A stretch of DNA of 5,582 bases from Acidimicrobiaceae bacterium (GTDB taxonomy: Bacteria; Actinomycetota; Acidimicrobiia; Acidimicrobiales; RAAP-2): assembly GCA_003152555.1 (NCBI GenBank), contig PMAL01000062.1, positions 1 through 5,582 on the forward strand, given 5' to 3'. Shown here piece by piece: positions 1 to 5,582 of this stretch (position 1 is the first letter of the stretch; the number at the start of each line of letters is the position of its first letter). The position numbers and the translations under genes are program-made. The notes under the pieces are model-generated. The model did not search any database, was not told where the DNA came from, and saw only the letters and a list, made by a program, of their open reading frames with translations.

Positions 1-503
1 GCGATGCCCACCGAGCAGATGATGACGTACTTCCACGACGCCTCAAAGGCTCCCCTGGTGCGTCGGTGCCCGACAAGGAACGTGGTGATGATCGTGGTCG
101 CCTCGACGGCCACCCACATGACACCTACGTTGCCGGCGACGACCGCGAGCAGCATGGCCGTGATGAAGCCCTGGACAAGCACCGCGTAGAGCGTCGCGTG
201 ACGCGCGCTTGAGCGACCCGAGGTGATCTCGAGGTCTAGGTAGCGCACGCTCTGGCACACGGCGAAAAGGCCGATCGTCCCGATGACGATCACCATGAAG
301 GCGCTGAGAGCTTCAACGCGCAGGACGCCAGAAAACGCGGACAGCGCCGGGCGGTGCACGACCAGTACGGCGAGCACGACGCCCGTCACGAGCACGAAAC
401 CCAATGACGCCGTGCACAGCCACCCGACCCAGCGCCGCCACGGCACCGTCGCCGCCACGCAGCCCGTCACGGCCGGGACGAGCATGAGGACGAAGGCGAG
501 CAT
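1..503 (-). CDS. hyfF: Hydrogenase-4 subunit F-like membrane subunit, 5' part only (NuoN/NuoM family; HycQ-like)
   Basis: This is the N-terminal 167 codons of an antiporter-like membrane subunit; the rest lies beyond the left edge. The frame starts at ATG 503-501, whose A is shared with the TGA stop of hyfE (TGATG), and it stays open to base 1. A purine-rich AGGGA sits about 11 bases upstream of the ATG. Hydrophobic segments lie at roughly residues 1-20, 26-49, 60-84, 104-124 and 126-145. The most diagnostic stretch is VMWVAVEATTIITTFLVG (residues 128-145), followed by EASWKYVIICSVGI (154-167). Both are typical of HyfF. E134 and K158 fit the Glu and Lys that NuoL/M/N-type subunits use for proton transfer, an assignment made from family knowledge. 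The full protein should be about 480-500 residues. By conserved order, the large hydrogenase subunit is expected next. It belongs to the membrane arm with HyfB, HyfC and HyfE. Confidence 0.9.
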   Translation of the reverse strand, partial: MLAFVLMLVPAVTGCVAATVPWRRWVGWLCTASLGFVLVTGVVLAVLVVHRPALSAFSGVLRVEALSAFMVIVIGTIGLFAVCQSVRYLDLEITSGRSSARHATLYAVLVQGFITAMLLAVVAGNVGVMWVAVEATTIITTFLVGHRRTRGAFEASWKYVIICSVGI

Positions 504-1162
504 CAGTCGTGCAGTCCCTGAAGTTGGTCGAGGTCGAGTACCGCAAACTTGGACGACAACTGCACCGCTAGCACGCGCAGCACCACGACCACCAGTAATA
601 CGTCGAGCGACGCCCCGAGCTCGACCAGCAGCGGAACGCCAGCCGTCGCGAGGAAGGCCACCAGGGCAATGCCGTTGTCGACCAGCAACAGGCCAACGAT
701 CTGCGACGCCGCCTTGCGCCGTATGACCATCGAGAAGAACCCGATGAGCAGGGTCGCCAGTCCCAGCGGAATTAACCGTCCGGCGCTAGTGGGCACCAGC
801 GCGACGACCGACCGGGTGGCGCCGTAGGCGAGGAAGGTAAGGGCCCCGGCGCCTACCAGTGAAGCGGGCACGTTGACGAGCGGCGAGGTCTCACGGTTGC
901 GCGAGTCGTTGGCCAGCACCCGTCTTAAGAGAGTTGGAATGACCGCTCCCTTGGCCGCGATGACCAGGCCGCCCACCGTGATGAGCACCGCGTCGTGTCG
1001 GTGCAGACCCAGCACCAGCGCCACGATTCCGAGCGCGACGCCCTGGACGCTGAGCGCGCGCACGATGGCTGAGAGCGACCGGCGCCATAGGGTCACGAAG
1101 GCGCAGAGGATCACTAGGCCGGCCGCCAGCTCGAGCAGGCTCGAATAGGTGGCGTTATTCAT
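503..1162 (-). CDS. hyfE: Hydrogenase-4 component E-like (NuoK-type) membrane subunit
   Basis: Small membrane subunit of the ion-translocating arm, 219 residues, close to the usual HyfE length (about 215-220). Its C-terminal half corresponds to NuoK of complex I. ATG 1162-1160 overlaps the hycD-like gene's stop by four bases (ATGA), which fixes the start; only a weak GGTGG lies upstream. Hydrophobic segments are at about 8-26, 34-52, 58-78, 100-121, 129-147, 153-172 and 178-200. Family motifs seen are AKGAVIPTLL (70-79), QIVGLLLVDNGIALVAF (154-170) and PLLVELGASLDVLL (177-190). E181 and D187 fit the conserved acidic pair of the last segments. D162 sits where many homologues, as I remember them, have Glu (ENG), a conservative change. 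The mycobacterial counterpart is called HycP. The C-terminus is a short polar tail (LDLDQLQGLHD). Confidence 0.92.
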   Translation of the reverse strand: MNNATYSSLLELAAGLVILCAFVTLWRRSLSAIVRALSVQGVALGIVALVLGLHRHDAVLITVGGLVIAAKGAVIPTLLRRVLANDSRNRETSPLVNVPASLVGAGALTFLAYGATRSVVALVPTSAGRLIPLGLATLLIGFFSMVIRRKAASQIVGLLLVDNGIALVAFLATAGVPLLVELGASLDVLLVVVVLRVLAVQLSSKFAVLDLDQLQGLHD

Positions 1163-2121
1163 CGCGCCACCACCGCGGTGACCGCGCCGAGCAGGGCCAA
1201 GACGAATCCACCGGCTAGCAACTCGGGCAATCGAAAGAGTCGCATCTTGGCGGTGAAGACTTCGAACGTGGCAATGGCAACGCCGGTCACCAGCACCTTG
1301 GCCGCGAGCGCGGCCAGGCCAATGACGAAAAAGAGCGCGCCCGGCCGATTGGCCACCCCCCAGGGCACAAGCAGGTTGACGAGCAGGCCAAGCAGGAAGG
1401 CCAGCCGCATCGATTCACCCAGGATGATGAGGCCCAGGTCCGGTCCGGAATATTCGAGGACCATGGCCTCGTGGATCATGGTGAGCTCCAAGTGGGTGCT
1501 GGGGTTGTCGACCGGGAGTCGGCCACTCTCGGCCAAAATAACCACCAAGAAAGAGGCGAGCGCCAGTACACGCGAGGGGCTGGCGATGAGCGCGGGGTGG
1601 CCGAGTCCGGCGCGTACCAGTGCCGGGAGGTTCGACGTGCGCGCAGGAATCGCCATGGCCAGGATCGCCACCAGCAACGCCGGCTCACAGAGCGCCCCGA
1701 TGGTCATGGACCGGCTCGAGCCCATGCCGGCGAAGGCCGTGCCGGTGTCGAGGGCGGCGAGCGCCAGCACGACCGAGCCCAAGAGCAGCGCGAAGATGAC
1801 CGCGAAGAAGTCGGTGCTTTGGCCCAGTGGCGGGCGAGTCGTCGCCAGCGGCGAGATGGCCGACACGCAGACCACGGTGGCGACCAGCACCAGGGGACCG
1901 ACGCCGAAGAGCCAACTGGATTCACGTGGACGCATACGCTGCTTGGTGAAAAGCTTGCGCAGGTCGAGCAAGGGCTGATGAATCGGCGCGCCGACTCGAC
2001 CTTCTAAGCGACTGCGAACCTTGCGCATGACGCCAAGCAGCAGCGGGCCGCCCACCGCCACCAGGGCTAGTTGGACCAGGGCGACGAGGGCGGACGTCAA
2101 GAGATGTGCGAACCCGTTCAC
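1159..2121 (-). CDS. hyfC: Hydrogenase-4 component C-like membrane subunit (NuoH/HycD family)
   Basis: A 320-residue NuoH-type subunit, normal length for HyfC/HycD, which anchors the peripheral electron-transfer module to the membrane arm. The start is GTG 2121-2119, overlapping the hyfB stop by four bases (GTGA). No clear Shine-Dalgarno site precedes it, so translational coupling is likely. After a first hydrophobic segment (about 10-31) comes a basic loop with the NuoH-type pattern RLEGRVGAPIHQPLLDL (38-54) and LRKLFTKQ (54-61). FAGMGSSRSMTIGALCEPAL (130-149) matches the family's GxxSxR...EPAL region. ESGRLPVDNPSTHLEL (198-213) and MIHEAMVLEYSGPDLGL (215-231) match the most conserved cytoplasmic acidic loop; E198, D205, E212, E218 and E223 are candidates for the quinone-chamber-equivalent or proton-entry carboxylates, by analogy with NuoH. 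The mycobacterial counterpart is hycD. Confidence 0.95.
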   Translation of the reverse strand: MNGFAHLLTSALVALVQLALVAVGGPLLLGVMRKVRSRLEGRVGAPIHQPLLDLRKLFTKQRMRPRESSWLFGVGPLVLVATVVCVSAISPLATTRPPLGQSTDFFAVIFALLLGSVVLALAALDTGTAFAGMGSSRSMTIGALCEPALLVAILAMAIPARTSNLPALVRAGLGHPALIASPSRVLALASFLVVILAESGRLPVDNPSTHLELTMIHEAMVLEYSGPDLGLIILGESMRLAFLLGLLVNLLVPWGVANRPGALFFVIGLAALAAKVLVTGVAIATFEVFTAKMRLFRLPELLAGGFVLALLGAVTAVVAR

Positions 2122-4139
2122 GCCAGCACGACCAGGACAATCACCAGGGCTAGGAGGCCGTACGCGAGGTAGCGGTGCACGCTGCCGTTCTGCAGCTTTC
2201 GCGCGAGACGGCCCCAGCGACGCACCGCGACGATGAGAGGTTGATAGATCACTCGCTCGATCACGTCGTCGCTTGACGTGCGGTAGGCAATTCGTTCGAC
2301 GTAGTAGTGCGACTCGGCGGCGGGGCTCACGTTGAGGTCGCGCGCGGGGCGGATGACGTCATCGAACACCCGCTGCAGCGGCTCGGCGAACGAGGTTGAC
2401 GTGTACTGCATGCGAACCGTTTGCGTTCGGCGCCCTGATCCCCACGGCTCGACCGGAGCCAACGCGGGCCACGACCTCGATCGTCGATGCGACACGCGGC
2501 GCGCGAGCACCGTCGCCATCAGCGCCACGAAGAGGCCGCCCGCGAGCAGTGACGGCGCTAACACGCCGCGCAGTCCGAACAAATGAAGTGAGATCCATCC
2601 GTGAACCGGGGACGACACGCCGATGTGCTGCGCGCTGCGGGCACCAAGCTCGAGGGACGGCAAGATGAGCATCGGCACCAGTCCGAGCGCGAGACACGAG
2701 AGGGCCAGCAACCCGGCACCTAGTTGCATAGTCGCGGGCACTTCGAGGGCGTTACTCGCTTCCTCGGACCGGGGACGTCCGAGAAAGCCAATGCCCATGG
2801 CCTTGACAAAGGCGGCCACGGTGAGTCCGCCCGTTAGAGCCAGCGCCGCCACTGCTACCGCCACGGTGATGACCACCGCGGTATTGGTACTAGGTAACGC
2901 GTGCAGCAGGCTTTGCAACAACAGCCACTCGCCGACAAAACCGTTGAGCGGCGGCAGGGCGGCGACCGAAAGGGCGCCGATGAGAAAGACCACGCCGGTG
3001 ACGGGCATTCGTTTGAGCAGGCCGCCCAGCCGGTCGAGGTCGCGAGTGCCGGTGACCATCTGCACCGCGCCGGCGGCGAGGAATAGAGCCCCCTTGAAAA
3101 GGGAGTGATTGAACATCAAGAGCAGGGCCGCCACCATGGCAATGGCCGCCGTAGTGCGACTGCCTGACGCGGCGAACATGCCCGACGCCCCCAGCGCAAT
3201 GAGCACCAGTCCCATATTGTCGGCGGTCGAGTAGGCGAGCAGTCGCTTGAGGTCCGACGTGGTCGCGGCGTAGAGCGCGCCGTAGAGCGCCGAGAGAACG
3301 CCGAGTGCGCTCACGAGTAGCCACCACCAGACCGGACCGCCGCCCAGCAGCACGTTGCCCACGAGGATGATGCCGTAGATGCCGAGGTTCACCATCGCCC
3401 CCGACATGAGCGCGGAGGCCGGACCGGGCGCCTCGGCGTGGGCCTTGGGCAGCCACACGTGCAGTGGTACGGCGCCCGCCTTGGAGGCGAAACCGAGCAG
3501 GGCCAGCACGAAGATCGTGCCGCGAAGGGCGCCGGAGAGGTGACGGGCGTGCAGCTCGATCTGGGCGAAGGTCTGGCCGCCCGCGTGCGCACTGAGCAGC
3601 ACGAGCGCCAGCAGTATGGCGGCCGCCCCCGCGTGGGTCATCACGGCGTACCACTGAGCAGCGCTGCGCGCCGCCTCACGTCGCGACTGATCGGTTAGCA
3701 CCAACACCAACGAGGTCAGGGCCATCAACTCCCATAGCACCAAAAAGGTCGCGACGCCGCCGGCGAACGGCACAAGGATCATGCTGGTGACGAAGAGTGG
3801 TAGGGCACTCGAGGCGCTGCGAGTCGACAACCCGTGACTGGCGTAGCCAATCCAGTAGAGGGTGGAGGCCAGGGCCACCATGACGATCGCGAGGACGAAG
3901 ACCGCTCCCAGTCGAGTGAGCACTATCGAGATGCCCGTGAGAGGAAGAATCTTCGACGTGCTCATCACGATTGCGTGACCGCTGCGCAGCACTGACACCG
4001 CGGCGACCAGTGCCGCCGAGCATGAGACCCAGGTCAGTAGCACTGCGACGCCAACTCGGCTCCTTATTGGCAGCGCGCCGCCCGCGACCGTAGCCGTAAG
4101 ACCAGCGAGCACGGAAATTAAGACGCTGACGTGATTCAC
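2118..4139 (-). CDS. hyfB: Hydrogenase-4 subunit B-like antiporter subunit (NuoL/NuoM family)
   Basis: Large antiporter-like membrane subunit, 673 residues against about 672 for E. coli HyfB, so full length. It starts at GTG 4139-4137, four bases inside the end of the small-subunit gene (GTGA); a GAGGGG lies about 12 bases upstream. Hydrophobic segments run from residue 1 to about 545, then a polar domain (about 546-655), then one last segment (656-672). E137 in VLWELMALTSLVLVL and K220 in FASKAGAVPLHVWL fit the Glu/Lys pair of the proton-pumping family. LPKAHAEAPGPASALMSG (230-247) is the classic family signature. Also present are SDLKRLLAYSTADNMG (295-310), FNHSLFKGALFLAAG (343-357) and PPLNGFVGEWLLLQSLL (396-412, E404). 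MQYTSTSFAEPLQRVF (577-592) is a HyfB/HycC-type C-terminal signature. The PWGSG (565-569) just before it has Ser where I recall Cys in many homologues. It should form the distal part of the membrane arm next to HyfC, E and F. Confidence 0.95.
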   Translation of the reverse strand: MNHVSVLISVLAGLTATVAGGALPIRSRVGVAVLLTWVSCSAALVAAVSVLRSGHAIVMSTSKILPLTGISIVLTRLGAVFVLAIVMVALASTLYWIGYASHGLSTRSASSALPLFVTSMILVPFAGGVATFLVLWELMALTSLVLVLTDQSRREAARSAAQWYAVMTHAGAAAILLALVLLSAHAGGQTFAQIELHARHLSGALRGTIFVLALLGFASKAGAVPLHVWLPKAHAEAPGPASALMSGAMVNLGIYGIILVGNVLLGGGPVWWWLLVSALGVLSALYGALYAATTSDLKRLLAYSTADNMGLVLIALGASGMFAASGSRTTAAIAMVAALLLMFNHSLFKGALFLAAGAVQMVTGTRDLDRLGGLLKRMPVTGVVFLIGALSVAALPPLNGFVGEWLLLQSLLHALPSTNTAVVITVAVAVAALALTGGLTVAAFVKAMGIGFLGRPRSEEASNALEVPATMQLGAGLLALSCLALGLVPMLILPSLELGARSAQHIGVSSPVHGWISLHLFGLRGVLAPSLLAGGLFVALMATVLARRVSHRRSRSWPALAPVEPWGSGRRTQTVRMQYTSTSFAEPLQRVFDDVIRPARDLNVSPAAESHYYVERIAYRTSSDDVIERVIYQPLIVAVRRWGRLARKLQNGSVHRYLAYGLLALVIVLVVLA

Positions 4140-4624
4140 CTTCCGGTAAAACCCCTCAGGGCTTCGACGATCGCCTGGGGATGTGGTGGACAGCCAGGGA
4201 TGTGCACGTCGACTGGAACCACGTCACTCACGGAGCCCTCGACGCCGTAGCCGCCCTTGAAGACGCCACAGTCCTGTGCGCAGTCGCCCAGAGTAATCAC
4301 GAGGCGCGGTTCGGGCAATGCCTCGTACGTTTTGCGCAGCGGGTCGGACATGTTCTTGGTGACGGGGCCAGTAACGAGCAATGCGTCGGCGTGGCGTGGC
4401 GAGGCAACCAGTCGGACCCCAAAGCGCTCCGCGTCGTAGACCGGAGCGAAGGCCGAGTGCACTTCCATCTCGCAGCCGTTGCAGGAGCCGGCATCGACGT
4501 GACGCACCTGGAGCGAACCGTGCAGGTCTCGCGAGAGTACGTCGCGGGGACGGGGTGGCGGACCAAGATCCTTACTGGCTTTGCGCGGATGGGCCACCGC
4601 TCTAAGAAGGATTCGAAGTGTCAC
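4136..4624 (-). CDS. hyfI: Hydrogenase small subunit-like iron-sulfur protein (NuoB/HycG/HyfI family)
   Basis: Peripheral electron-transfer subunit holding one [4Fe-4S] cluster (N2/proximal type), linking the large subunit to the membrane arm. Numbered from the longest possible start (GTG 4690-4688), cluster ligands are C70 and C73 in DAGSCNGCEMEV, C137 in TLGDCAQDCGVF and C167 in IPGCPPHPQAI. This is the hydrogenase C-x2-C arrangement, not the adjacent CC of true complex I NuoB. C141 is extra. FAPVYDAERFGVRLVASPRH and ADALLVTGPVTKNM closely follow E. coli HycG. I chose GTG 4624-4622 (162 residues) because the protein then begins with a basic amphipathic stretch, VTLRILLRAVAHPRK. The 66 bases further upstream look intergenic and contain a dyad. 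GTG 4690 (184 residues) and GTG 4597 remain possible; no start has a good ribosome site. It lacks the long C-terminal tail of E. coli HycG/HyfI and so resembles the short mycobacterial Rv0082 type. It is the first gene of the visible operon. Confidence 0.88.
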   Translation of the reverse strand: MTLRILLRAVAHPRKASKDLGPPPRPRDVLSRDLHGSLQVRHVDAGSCNGCEMEVHSAFAPVYDAERFGVRLVASPRHADALLVTGPVTKNMSDPLRKTYEALPEPRLVITLGDCAQDCGVFKGGYGVEGSVSDVVPVDVHIPGCPPHPQAIVEALRGFTGR

Positions 4625-4645
4625 TGTTGCGGCAGCTTTCTGCAC

Positions 4646-4664
4646 TGATTGACGTGGACAATCA
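4646..4664. promoter_or_regulatory. Perfect dyad, candidate regulator site upstream of the hydrogenase operon
   Basis: TGATTG-ACGTGGA-CAATCA is an exact 6-base inverted repeat with a 7-base spacer. It lies about 21 bases upstream of the preferred GTG start of the small-subunit gene. Its position suits an operator or activator half-site pair, but no regulator gene is visible in the window and I cannot assign a family. The dyad would be inside the coding region if translation started at 4690. No convincing -35/-10 pair was found on the minus strand around it. Confidence 0.35.
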
Positions 4665-4722
4665 AAAGTACCATGGGAAACCCCGTGCACTTTCTGATGA
4701 ACGGGGGAGTCGGCAACAGGTT

Positions 4723-4762
4723 GTCTGAAAACAAATTGTCACCAGACTCACAATTGCTGTGA
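4723..4762. promoter_or_regulatory. Cluster of short inverted repeats in the operon upstream region
   Basis: Two small dyads sit side by side: GTCTG (4723-4727) with CAGAC (4743-4747), and TCACA (4748-4752) with TGTGA (4758-4762) around ATTGC. A 9-base odd palindrome, ACAAATTGT (4731-4739), lies inside the first. The stretch is AT-rich compared with the genes and 100-140 bases upstream of the preferred operon start. It may be a promoter or operator region, but arms of five bases can arise by chance. Confidence 0.22.
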
Positions 4763-4782
4763 TCGCCATCGTCCCGTGCGGC

Positions 4783-5325
4783 TTACCGTTTCGATTCGTC
4801 AACGTTGCTTTGCAGTTTCGTTGCCACCTGAGTAAGAAAGCAGCGCACAGTCGATGTCGCGGCGGTGGCAAGCGGCGCGATCCACTGAGCATCACCGCAA
4901 ATGCGCGCGCGAAGTTTCTCAAATGGACCGGCCACGTCGATAAAGTCCTTAATGAAGCCAGGAGTGCGTATTTTCGGATCTAACCCGACCGCATCATATT
5001 GATCCACACGTAGAGTATTTTTCGTCGCTAAGGCCACTTCGTAGGGTACAAGGTCACTTTGTGCAAGTGGATTGCGTGGCTAGAAGAATGGATCGGACGG
5101 CTCTCTCAGCTTGGAGTTGAGGGTTGTAACTAATGGCCAGGCAAAGACATCGCACGGACGACAGTGCCGGTCACGGGCGCGAGGCGGCAGTGGCGAGGCA
5201 AAACCGGGGCGCCGATTAGTGAAATCGTCGGCCGATTTGACGCGGACATTTCGGACGAGATCGTTGAACCTTCAAAGGCGTCTCTCCGTCATGCTTGTCG
5301 CAATGGCGTCGGCAACGTCGCTCAT
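4783..5325 (-). pseudogene. Unidentified decayed reading frame on the minus strand
   Basis: A single minus-strand frame reads through from ATG 5325-5323 to TAA 4785-4783, interrupted only by TGA at 5274-5272 and TAG at 5082-5080. The peptides on both sides of each stop look protein-like. The first is VMSDVADAIATSMTER; the second includes RFNDLVRNVRVKSADDF and continues to SDPFF. The third, from about 5079, includes LAQSDLVPYEVALATKN, LRVDQYDAVGLDPKIRTPGF and FIKDFIDVAGPFEKLRARIC. The last part alone can be read as an 84-residue ORF from GTG 5037. I do not recognise the family. It is co-directional with the hydrogenase operon but about 160 bases from it and of lower GC. Alternatives are an intact short ORF (4783-5037) or simple chance openness. 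Confidence 0.3.
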
Positions 5326-5451
5326 GACTTGGATCCGTCTGCCGACTTACTCGCGCACGTTCGGGTTTCATAAAATGGGTGCAAAACTGGGCTGAATTAT
5401 CCTAAGAGCGTCGATAATCTTATTTCGTGGGTCTACCCAATTCGGAAATAG

Positions 5452-5565
5452 GCTGCGACTAGGAGTTTTGTGATCCGCTCTAGTAACTACACGATCTTTG
5501 AAGGGACTTCTGAGATTCAACGTCTAATCATCGCTCGCTCGATCTCGAGCGTGCACGTCAAATAA
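5452..5565 (+). pseudogene. Acyl-CoA dehydrogenase C-terminal remnant
   Basis: The plus-strand frame ending at TAA 5563-5565 encodes a peptide containing NYTIFEGTSEIQRLIIARSI followed by SSVHVK. EGTSEIQRLIIAR is the well-known extreme C-terminal signature of flavin-dependent acyl-CoA dehydrogenases (FadE-like), where this loop helps bind FAD across the dimer. Such proteins are normally about 380-400 residues. Here the frame opens only at 5452, after an in-frame TAG at 5449-5451, and I find no other acyl-CoA dehydrogenase motif upstream in any plus frame. There is no start codon or ribosome site suited to a 37-residue gene. It is therefore most likely the relic of a deleted or rearranged gene. 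It has no evident functional link to the hydrogenase operon, which points the other way. Confidence 0.7.
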
Positions 5566-5582
5566 TCCCGTGTGGGTGCCTC

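Larger units (their letters stand above)
4625..5582. other. Gene-poor, lower-GC region with gene remnants
   Basis: Between the operon start and the right edge no intact gene is convincing. GC is visibly lower (28 of 60 bases in 5401-5460) than in the operon, where lines near 70 percent are common. The region holds the two candidate regulatory dyad groups, the decayed minus-strand frame and the acyl-CoA dehydrogenase tail. It also has a small repeat, GGCCACTTCGT (5032-5042) against GGTCACTTTGT (5052-5062), and a CACTT/AAGTG dyad (5055-5069). No tRNA, terminator with a T-tract, or insertion-sequence ends were seen. Confidence 0.55.

Noticed and set aside
1178..1978. Long plus-strand open frame (266 codons) and several others opposite the operon (283-726, 2623-3108, 4181-4648)
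   Set aside because: They are antisense to well-recognised hydrogenase genes, have Arg/Ser/Thr/Pro-rich translations without motifs, and are typical shadows of high-GC coding DNA.
2890..3654. 254-codon minus-strand frame within hyfB
   Set aside because: It is out of frame with hyfB, Arg/Gly-rich and without motifs, whereas the hyfB frame carries all the family signatures across the same bases.
503..4690. Interpretation as part of a respiratory complex I (nuo) operon
   Set aside because: The small subunit has the hydrogenase C-x2-C motif rather than adjacent cysteines, HyfB carries a HycC-type C-terminal domain, HyfE is longer than NuoK, and no NuoA, C, J or E/F/G genes are present.
4759..4983. 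Plus-strand 74-codon frame, and the 94-codon frame at 5111-5395
   Set aside because: Basic, motif-free translations in a degraded region with no ribosome site; they overlap the more protein-like minus-strand frame.
5032..5069. Imperfect 11-base direct repeat and small CACTT/AAGTG dyad as a mobile-element end or repeat array
   Set aside because: Only two imperfect copies and five-base arms, with no transposase or target duplication nearby.
5536..5551. Hairpin CGCTCGA-TC-TCGAGCG as an intrinsic terminator
   Set aside because: It lies inside the acyl-CoA dehydrogenase remnant's coding tail and is not followed by a T-tract.

Overview
The window carries the membrane half of a group 4 [NiFe]-hydrogenase-type complex (hydrogenase-4 / formate-hydrogenlyase family). 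It is encoded entirely on the minus strand and reads right to left. The order is a NuoB/HycG/HyfI-like iron-sulfur small subunit (4624 to 4136), HyfB, an antiporter-like subunit (4139 to 2118), HyfC, NuoH/HycD-like (2121 to 1159), HyfE, NuoK-like (1162 to 503), and the first 167 codons of HyfF, NuoN/NuoM-like, which runs off the left edge (503 to 1). Each gene overlaps the next by 1 or 4 bases, so this is one tightly coupled operon. HyfA- and HyfD-type genes are absent between these subunits. The large (catalytic, HyfG/HycE-like) subunit is expected just beyond the left edge but cannot be seen.

The gene order matches, from memory, the hyc locus of Mycobacterium tuberculosis (Rv0082 to Rv0087: small subunit, HyfB-like, hycD, hycP, hycQ, hycE). 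That match, the high GC of the operon and the frequent GTG starts suggest a high-GC actinobacterium or a relative. Phylum-level certainty is only moderate. Functionally, the small subunit would pass electrons through one [4Fe-4S] cluster to the off-window large subunit, while HyfB, HyfC, HyfE and HyfF form the ion-translocating membrane arm. The sequence cannot show whether the complex makes or uses H2, or is a non-hydrogenase relative (Ehr type), because the active-site subunit is missing.

The right-hand 950 bases (4625 to 5582) differ. GC is visibly lower, no intact gene is convincing, and two apparent gene remnants are present. One is a plus-strand acyl-CoA dehydrogenase C-terminal tail (5452 to 5565). 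The other is an unidentified minus-strand reading frame broken by in-frame stops (about 5325 to 4783). Just upstream of the operon lie two short dyads that could be regulator sites, the better one being TGATTG-N7-CAATCA at 4646 to 4664. I saw no tRNA, rRNA, CRISPR array, insertion sequence or convincing intrinsic terminator.
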